DNA from: CAZJVD01 sp964549505
GTDB taxonomy: Bacteria > Bdellovibrionota > UBA1018 > CAZJVD01
Length of the DNA: 64,000 nucleotides
Reading direction: 5' to 3'
Assembly: GCA_964549505.1 (NCBI GenBank)
Contig: CAZJVD010000002.1
Location: 124,001-188,000 of the forward strand
Made by a program: the position numbers and the translations under genes. Every line of letters starts with the position of its first letter. The stretch's first letter is position 1. A model generated the notes under the pieces. The model was given only the letters and a program-made list of their open reading frames with translations. It ran no database searches and was not told the DNA's origin. Positions 59,593-64,000 of this stretch are shown here, one piece after another.

Positions 59593-60570
59593 ATGAGAAG
59601 AAGCAAGATCTGGATCACGTGGATTGCCGTGGGATTGTTTCCGCTCGCCGGTGGGGCGGCTGAAACAAACACGTCGGCGTTTTTCTATCAATCAGCATCA
59701 GGACAAAGCACGGTCGAAGCTGGACTCGCCTCCCGCATGGTGAGGCTCGAAAGGTCGATCCCAACACTGGGATCGACGTCGGAGTTTGAGAACAGCGGTG
59801 GAGGAATGCGTCTCGGCTACGAGTATGGAGTGATGGATGGCTTTGCGCTTGGCATCGCCCTTCAATACTGGAATACAAGATTCGAAAATACTTCCGAAAC
59901 AGCGAGCAGAGTCGACGAACCTTATAAAATCACAGGCTGGGAAGACATTCGAATCGGCGCAAGTCTCTTTTCAGCGATAGCCGAAACGACGAACTTTTAC
60001 TACGGCGGCGACATCGGTATTAAGACAGGAAAAAGAAAAGATACGAATTGGACTTCCGGTCGCCACTCGATCCGTCCTTATGTCGGCGTCCAACACGGAA
60101 TCGAAAATTTCGGACTGGGTCTCAAAGCCTCCTACCAACACAAGTTCAATGGAACCTACCAAATGACCTCGAACTTAGAACCGACGGTCACGGGAGGTGA
60201 CGAACTCGACTTCACACTCGTTCTCGAACATCGTTTCGGCGACCAGTGGCTGCTTGGATTGGCACCGGGCATGATGATGACAATGGAACAAAGCTATGAG
60301 TCCACCACGACCACCGCCGGAACAACGGCGACGACGATCTCCGACTTCAATAGTTTCAACACGGTTCATCTGAAACTTTACGCTACCCTCGGCGTTTTCG
60401 AATCGATCGATTTTCTGCCCTCGATTCTGTACGAATCGATTCATAACGACGACGTCTTGGGTGCGCAGTCGGTTACGATCGCCGGTGCAAACACCGTGCG
60501 GACACCGCCGAAAACCTCGGTCGACCAGAGTAACTTCGTCGCCGAGTTTGCTGGTCGGATGACCTTCTAA
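59593..60570 (+). CDS. Outer-membrane beta-barrel protein, unknown
   Basis: A signal peptide (WITWIAVGLFPLAGGAA-ET) precedes about 305 residues of regular alternating strands (GMRLGYEYGVM, ALGIALQYWN, FNYYGGDIGIKTG-like, FGLGLKASYQHKFNG, LDFTLVLEHRFG), ending in Phe (AEFAGRMTF). About 12 to 14 strands can be counted. It is separated from the following outer-membrane protein gene by 14 bp, so the two form a pair. No specific family can be named. Confidence 0.75.
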   Translation: MRRSKIWITWIAVGLFPLAGGAAETNTSAFFYQSASGQSTVEAGLASRMVRLERSIPTLGSTSEFENSGGGMRLGYEYGVMDGFALGIALQYWNTRFENTSETASRVDEPYKITGWEDIRIGASLFSAIAETTNFYYGGDIGIKTGKRKDTNWTSGRHSIRPYVGVQHGIENFGLGLKASYQHKFNGTYQMTSNLEPTVTGGDELDFTLVLEHRFGDQWLLGLAPGMMMTMEQSYESTTTTAGTTATTISDFNSFNTVHLKLYATLGVFESIDFLPSILYESIHNDDVLGAQSVTIAGANTVRTPPKTSVDQSNFVAEFAGRMTF

Positions 60571-60584
60571 CGGACACATGATCC

Positions 60585-62303
60585 GTGACGAGGGCGACAT
60601 TATTTTGGGCTTGTTTGCTCTTGGGGGCCCTCGTCAGCCACGCTGATTCCATTCTCCCTTACTCTCTCCGCACAGCGCCTTACTCCGGTTTTAATCCCAC
60701 GGTTACGGGAAGCATCCGTTCTGTGGGCACGTCGGGCTCCAATGTCGGTTTGCCCGACACCTATCTAGCATCCGAGAACAATCCAGCCGGCCTTGCGATG
60801 ACTTTGAGTAGCGTCGCACTCCAAACAGCTTCGAACGACGTCAAAGACTTACATATCCAGAATGAACAGAATTCGCTCACAACACGCCGCTGGGGTGCTG
60901 CCATCAATCCTGACCCGTGGGGCTTCAGCTTAGGATTTGCGAGTCCAACCTCGGAAGGAGGTCAGTACTTTTTTCCCGGTGGCGGAAGCTTCAGTGGCCG
61001 AATTAAGACCGAGGAGATCAAAGGAGCCGCGGCGACAAGAATCTTTCGCGATCGCCTTGCGGTTGGCCTTGGTATCGGTTTCGTCAAGACGATTTGGAGC
61101 ATGGACATGCTCCAGACAACCTCTTATGACTTTTATCTCAATGCTGGATTGCTACTCAAACTCGACAATCATCTGCTCTTTGGTATCGGATATCGACCCG
61201 GTGGCACGAGCAGCTCAGACCAAATTTTTCAGTCGGCTCCGGTTTCCGCAAGCTTCATTCAACCTGTCCTGAACCCCTACGTTCTTTCGACCGGTATGGG
61301 CTGGATGCCCAATCGATTTTTCAAAGCGGGCGTAACGGCATTGATCGTTGGGGCGACACCTGAGGCGCGGTTACTTTCTGATCAAACGATTGCTGTTGGA
61401 TCGCGCGTCACCGTACAACCGCGTATCGGCGGATCTTACATCTTCGTGCAGTACCCGACGTTCGAGATGGAAGCGATGGCCGGGACCTACTACGAAGTCT
61501 CTCGCATCCAGGGAAAGAGTTCGCGCCTGCACGGAACATTCGGAATCGAACTCACCCCTTGGTTCTATAGCCTCGGCTTCGGCGTCGACCGAGCACCACG
61601 CTACTCCAATTATCTTGTTACGCTAGGGATCGATATCGTGCGCGCCTTGCGAGCGTTTGAGATCATCCCTCCCGATCGCGTTCCGTCTTACAACGGAAGT
61701 TTGCCACCGCCCACGCGCGTTTCGAACATCGGACTGCCCGGTTATGTCGGAGAGCATCCGAAGGAAAACGATCAGGTCGCAGACTCGGGACAACCCACAC
61801 TCGGCGATGTCGTCGACATGGCTGAAAAAACGCCGATGAAGATTAAGGAAAAACTCACCCCGCGAGATCGCCAAGAGGACGGCACCTTTGCCTTGGGGCT
61901 CGAAGCCGGAGAACTGAGCGGTATCAATGCAAAGCAATGGATCACGAACAACGGGTCCGTTGAACTGCTTGCGGGCTACTCCCTTCGACACTATCTGGGA
62001 TTTGAACTTTCGCGGCAGTGGTATGTGTTCACTGCTGAAGGGCGACGCACCCGCGTGATGCCTTACGCTGGACTCGGTGTGCTCGTGGCGGTCGATGTTG
62101 CCGGAAAAGGTTCGCAGCAAGCCCGCTTCTTTCAGAACAAACCGGATCCAGTTGGCTTTGGAGGACGGGGAACGATCGGAATTGAGTATCTCCCCCGCAA
62201 AAGTCGATTTTCAGTTTTTGCTGAACTTTCGCCATCCTTAGGATTTTACCCGCGCTTCTTTTCGTTTTTGAGTGGAGCCGTCGGAGGGCGTGTTTACTTC
62301 TAG
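60585..62303 (+). CDS. Outer-membrane protein with two beta domains
   Basis: It starts with GTG, 14 bp after the preceding barrel gene. A signal peptide (FWACLLLGALVSHA-DS) is followed by a segment (ASENNPAGLAMT) like that near the N-terminus of FadL/PorV-type proteins, then barrel strands to about residue 365, a linker with Pro and Glu (about 370-440), and a second barrel-like region that ends in Phe (GAVGGRVYF). At 572 aa it is long for a single barrel and may hold two domains. Substrate is unknown. Confidence 0.72.
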   Translation: MTRATLFWACLLLGALVSHADSILPYSLRTAPYSGFNPTVTGSIRSVGTSGSNVGLPDTYLASENNPAGLAMTLSSVALQTASNDVKDLHIQNEQNSLTTRRWGAAINPDPWGFSLGFASPTSEGGQYFFPGGGSFSGRIKTEEIKGAAATRIFRDRLAVGLGIGFVKTIWSMDMLQTTSYDFYLNAGLLLKLDNHLLFGIGYRPGGTSSSDQIFQSAPVSASFIQPVLNPYVLSTGMGWMPNRFFKAGVTALIVGATPEARLLSDQTIAVGSRVTVQPRIGGSYIFVQYPTFEMEAMAGTYYEVSRIQGKSSRLHGTFGIELTPWFYSLGFGVDRAPRYSNYLVTLGIDIVRALRAFEIIPPDRVPSYNGSLPPPTRVSNIGLPGYVGEHPKENDQVADSGQPTLGDVVDMAEKTPMKIKEKLTPRDRQEDGTFALGLEAGELSGINAKQWITNNGSVELLAGYSLRHYLGFELSRQWYVFTAEGRRTRVMPYAGLGVLVAVDVAGKGSQQARFFQNKPDPVGFGGRGTIGIEYLPRKSRFSVFAELSPSLGFYPRFFSFLSGAVGGRVYF

Positions 62304-62379
62304 GACGCGACCTGAAAACGAGACGCCCCTCCATGGGCGCCGCGAGACCGTGTCCTTGGTAAGTCGTCGTGAGGAGTTC

Positions 62380-62949
62380 CTATTTCACTGGCCGTTCGAC
62401 AACAACAACAGCCAGGCCAGGGCCACCTTCATTTTTAATGATCTGAAACTCTGCGTTCGTGACAGGCGCTTCGCCGCCCTTCTTACTGAAGACCGATTTC
62501 AGTTCAGCATCGGTGGTACCAAACATCCGCGCGAGCCAATTTGATGCTTCTGCCATGTTGTACGTATCGACATCAGGAATATCCGTGTTGATCCGAACGT
62601 ACGTTGCGATCGCTTTCATACGAGCGTCTGCTAAATCACGATCCACATCGGAATGTTTCTCCCCTTTGCGCGGAAGAGGCTTGTCCGACCAAGCGGCAAC
62701 CGTCACGGTGTGAATCGGTCCCGCAGCACGCGCGTCTTGAATGAGATTGCGAAGTGTGGCTTTGTCGGTCTCCGTTAAAAACGACGAATTCTGATCGAAC
62801 GTAATCGTTTCCCGCGGAATCGACCGCATGGTTCCGTGATAGTGGCTCTTATCCCGATTTGCCAGTGAGGAAGAACTCCCTAGTAGGAGGGCAAATAACA
62901 TCGCACTCGATAAGGTCATGGAAGGTTTCTTAATGATGATCGTGTTCAT
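62380..62949 (-). CDS. OmpA-like domain protein
   Basis: The ATG at 62949 has AAAGGAG 7 nt upstream and gives a signal peptide (SMTLSSAMLFALLLGSSSSLA-NR). The mature part (about 150 aa) resembles an OmpA C-terminal domain: ITFDQNSSFLTETDKATL, an A..SD segment and a DRDLADARMKAIATYV helix. The Asp and Arg that contact diaminopimelate in OmpA are only partly visible (DVDRDLADAR). It may bind peptidoglycan; it is divergent from the metallopeptidase-like gene. Confidence 0.62.
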   Translation of the reverse strand: MNTIIIKKPSMTLSSAMLFALLLGSSSSLANRDKSHYHGTMRSIPRETITFDQNSSFLTETDKATLRNLIQDARAAGPIHTVTVAAWSDKPLPRKGEKHSDVDRDLADARMKAIATYVRINTDIPDVDTYNMAEASNWLARMFGTTDAELKSVFSKKGGEAPVTNAEFQIIKNEGGPGLAVVVVERPVK

Positions 62950-63014
62950 AGTTTTTCTCCTTTTGTAATGCCTCTTGACGAGCACGATCTATGCCACGAG
63001 TGTAGAATGCTAAG

Positions 63015-63866
63015 GTGGGGACCTCTCGGAAAACTTTTAAACTTGTGCTGCCGGCGATGCTTGTCATGTTCGCTGCGCACATCGCATCGGCGGACAAGCG
63101 CGATGCCGCTGTCGATCTTCGAGAACTGCTCCTCACTCGTTACGACATTGCCGCCGAGGATAAGACCGACACACACGCGCCGCGCGTACTACGAAGTCTT
63201 CTGACGATTCTGGATCATGCTCTTTCGCCTCAGTTCGTTCGACAGCTGAAGAGCTTTCGTTCTTTCCTGGCCTATCGCGGACATGATGACCACTTCGATG
63301 TTGCGGGTTTTCATCCCGAAGCGCGTGCGATCAGTATCGGAGGGCAAGCCACCTATCTTCCGGCGTCGGCTACCTCGGGATCCGACATCGCTCTCATCGC
63401 AGCATTAGCGCACGAGATTGGCCATGTTTTCGTGTTCGACCGCGTTTCGCCGTTGGAACTTCAGCAGATCAGCAGACGTTATGGCGGCTGGGAAAATGTC
63501 TTTCATGGTCGGGATCCAAGAGATCTGTTCTCGCCTATGTTTTTTACAGCGCACCCTACTTATGCGTCCCAAAAGGACGACTCCCGTTCTCCTGCGGCCA
63601 TCACCGAAGCATGGGTTTCGAGCGATTTTCTGAAAGAAAATAATCTGACTTCAGCTTATGCCACCACGAATATTCATGAGTGGTTTGCGGATGGGTTTTC
63701 AGCATGGGCGCTTCGGAAGCTCGGGGAAAAGGGAGTACTTGTAGGCGGGTGGCAATCCCATTTGATTGTGTTGCCACAAACCCGCAAAGAGTATTGGGTC
63801 AACTACGGCAATCTTTCTGATCGCTTCGCAAGTTGGCTCGACCAGCGCTGTGGCATTTCGCCCTGA
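63015..63866 (+). CDS. Secreted HExxH...E metallopeptidase-like protein
   Basis: Starting at a GTG, the 283-aa protein has a signal peptide (KTFKLVLPAMLVMFAAHIASA-DK) and a zincin core: AHEIGH (His133, Glu134, His137) and, 85 residues on, HEWFADGFSAWA (Glu222 or the nearby Asp as third ligand). This matches the core of the large secreted protein at 10.7-13.4 kb, without that protein's extra beta domains. The C-terminus (WVNYGNLSDRFASWLDQRC) has a single Cys. It would be a periplasmic or extracellular protease; no substrate can be named. An internal ATG at 63057 is a weaker start. Confidence 0.75.
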   Translation: MGTSRKTFKLVLPAMLVMFAAHIASADKRDAAVDLRELLLTRYDIAAEDKTDTHAPRVLRSLLTILDHALSPQFVRQLKSFRSFLAYRGHDDHFDVAGFHPEARAISIGGQATYLPASATSGSDIALIAALAHEIGHVFVFDRVSPLELQQISRRYGGWENVFHGRDPRDLFSPMFFTAHPTYASQKDDSRSPAAITEAWVSSDFLKENNLTSAYATTNIHEWFADGFSAWALRKLGEKGVLVGGWQSHLIVLPQTRKEYWVNYGNLSDRFASWLDQRCGISP

Positions 63867-63930
63867 AAATGCCGCGCTCACCGTGGCACCGCATATGCAC
63901 ACTAGCTCGCCTATAAGCGAGGTATACAAA

Positions 63931-64000
63931 ATGACACTTAACACTAATCTCCCAATGCCCACCGGTGATGAACCTGGAGGAATCCAATTCGGAAAGCCCT
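63931..64000 (+). CDS. Start of a gene cut by the right window edge
   Basis: An ATG with GAGG about 9 nt upstream opens a frame (MTLNTNLPMPTGDEPGGIQF) that runs off the window. CTCGC/GCGAG (63906-63921) around CTATAA lies just before it and may be a promoter or operator. Too little is visible to name a family. Confidence 0.4.
   Translation, partial: MTLNTNLPMPTGDEPGGIQFGKP

Noticed and set aside
61623..62120. 165-codon open frame on the minus strand
   Set aside because: Antisense to the outer-membrane protein gene and without signal or motif.

Overview
The window reads as chromosomal DNA of a Gram-negative bacterium. It has many Sec signal peptides and lipoboxes, several outer-membrane beta-barrels, and a YdbH/YdbL-type envelope system. 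The wealth of secreted proteins of unknown function, together with Aat, ClpS/ClpA, MutS2, SprT and a PilZ-like protein, would suit the Bdellovibrionota/Oligoflexia or another former deltaproteobacterial lineage. That placement is an inference from gene content only; no rRNA or other marker is present.

Region 1 (1-13.4 kb). A DUF924 gene cut by the window edge is followed directly by aat (Leu/Phe-tRNA-protein transferase). On the minus strand a tightly packed series runs from a secreted HExxH metallopeptidase-like protein through ydbH, a ydbL (DUF1318) lipoprotein, an outer-membrane barrel, a lipoprotein and a PilZ-like protein into clpS and clpA. Writer (Aat), reader (ClpS) and unfoldase (ClpA) of the bacterial N-degron pathway therefore lie within 5 kb, with clpSA at the end of an envelope operon.

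Region 2 (13.5-25.8 kb). This holds a degenerate NtrC-like AAA protein, an AlkA-type DNA glycosylase, a run of secreted proteins around a PGRP/amidase_2 enzyme, SprT, a multi-pass membrane protein, MutS2, a sugar-1-phosphate transferase, an EAK-rich lipoprotein and a barrel protein.

Region 3 (25.86-39.2 kb). An AT-richer accessory island begins at a tRNA-Glu(UUC). Right after the tRNA terminator a 200-bp leader appears, and it is repeated without gaps 3.66 kb further on. Each copy stands in front of a gene with the same short N-terminus (MYLRR..KYKDR.YYYL) joined to a different C-terminal part; in the second copy that part is a lytic transglycosylase core. A subtilase/TPR pair lies between the copies. 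The rest is a toxin-antitoxin graveyard: an intact AbiE pair, a TumE/TumA-like pair, an orphan ribbon antitoxin with an inverted remnant of a second copy, a RelE/HigB toxin with its middle deleted beside a surviving antitoxin, XRE regulators with clear operators, and ISL3 and IS3 fragments. Two small genes (42 and 43 codons) sit in overlapping or tightly spaced arrangements.

Region 4 (39.2-46.5 kb). Housekeeping-type genes return: a TetR regulator divergent from a thioesterase, an Uup-type ABC-F ATPase, two secreted unknowns, and two DHFR/RibD-like reductases flanking a Cys-rich secreted protein and a 36-bp perfect palindrome.

Region 5 (46.5-64 kb). Most genes encode large exported proteins without recognisable family. 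Among them are a di-haem (two CxxCH) Pro-rich lipoprotein, a GT-C-type membrane protein, a GH71/99-like secreted glycosidase, a beta-carbonic anhydrase, two outer-membrane proteins, an OmpA-like protein and a second HExxH...E metallopeptidase-like protein. A gene start runs off the right edge.
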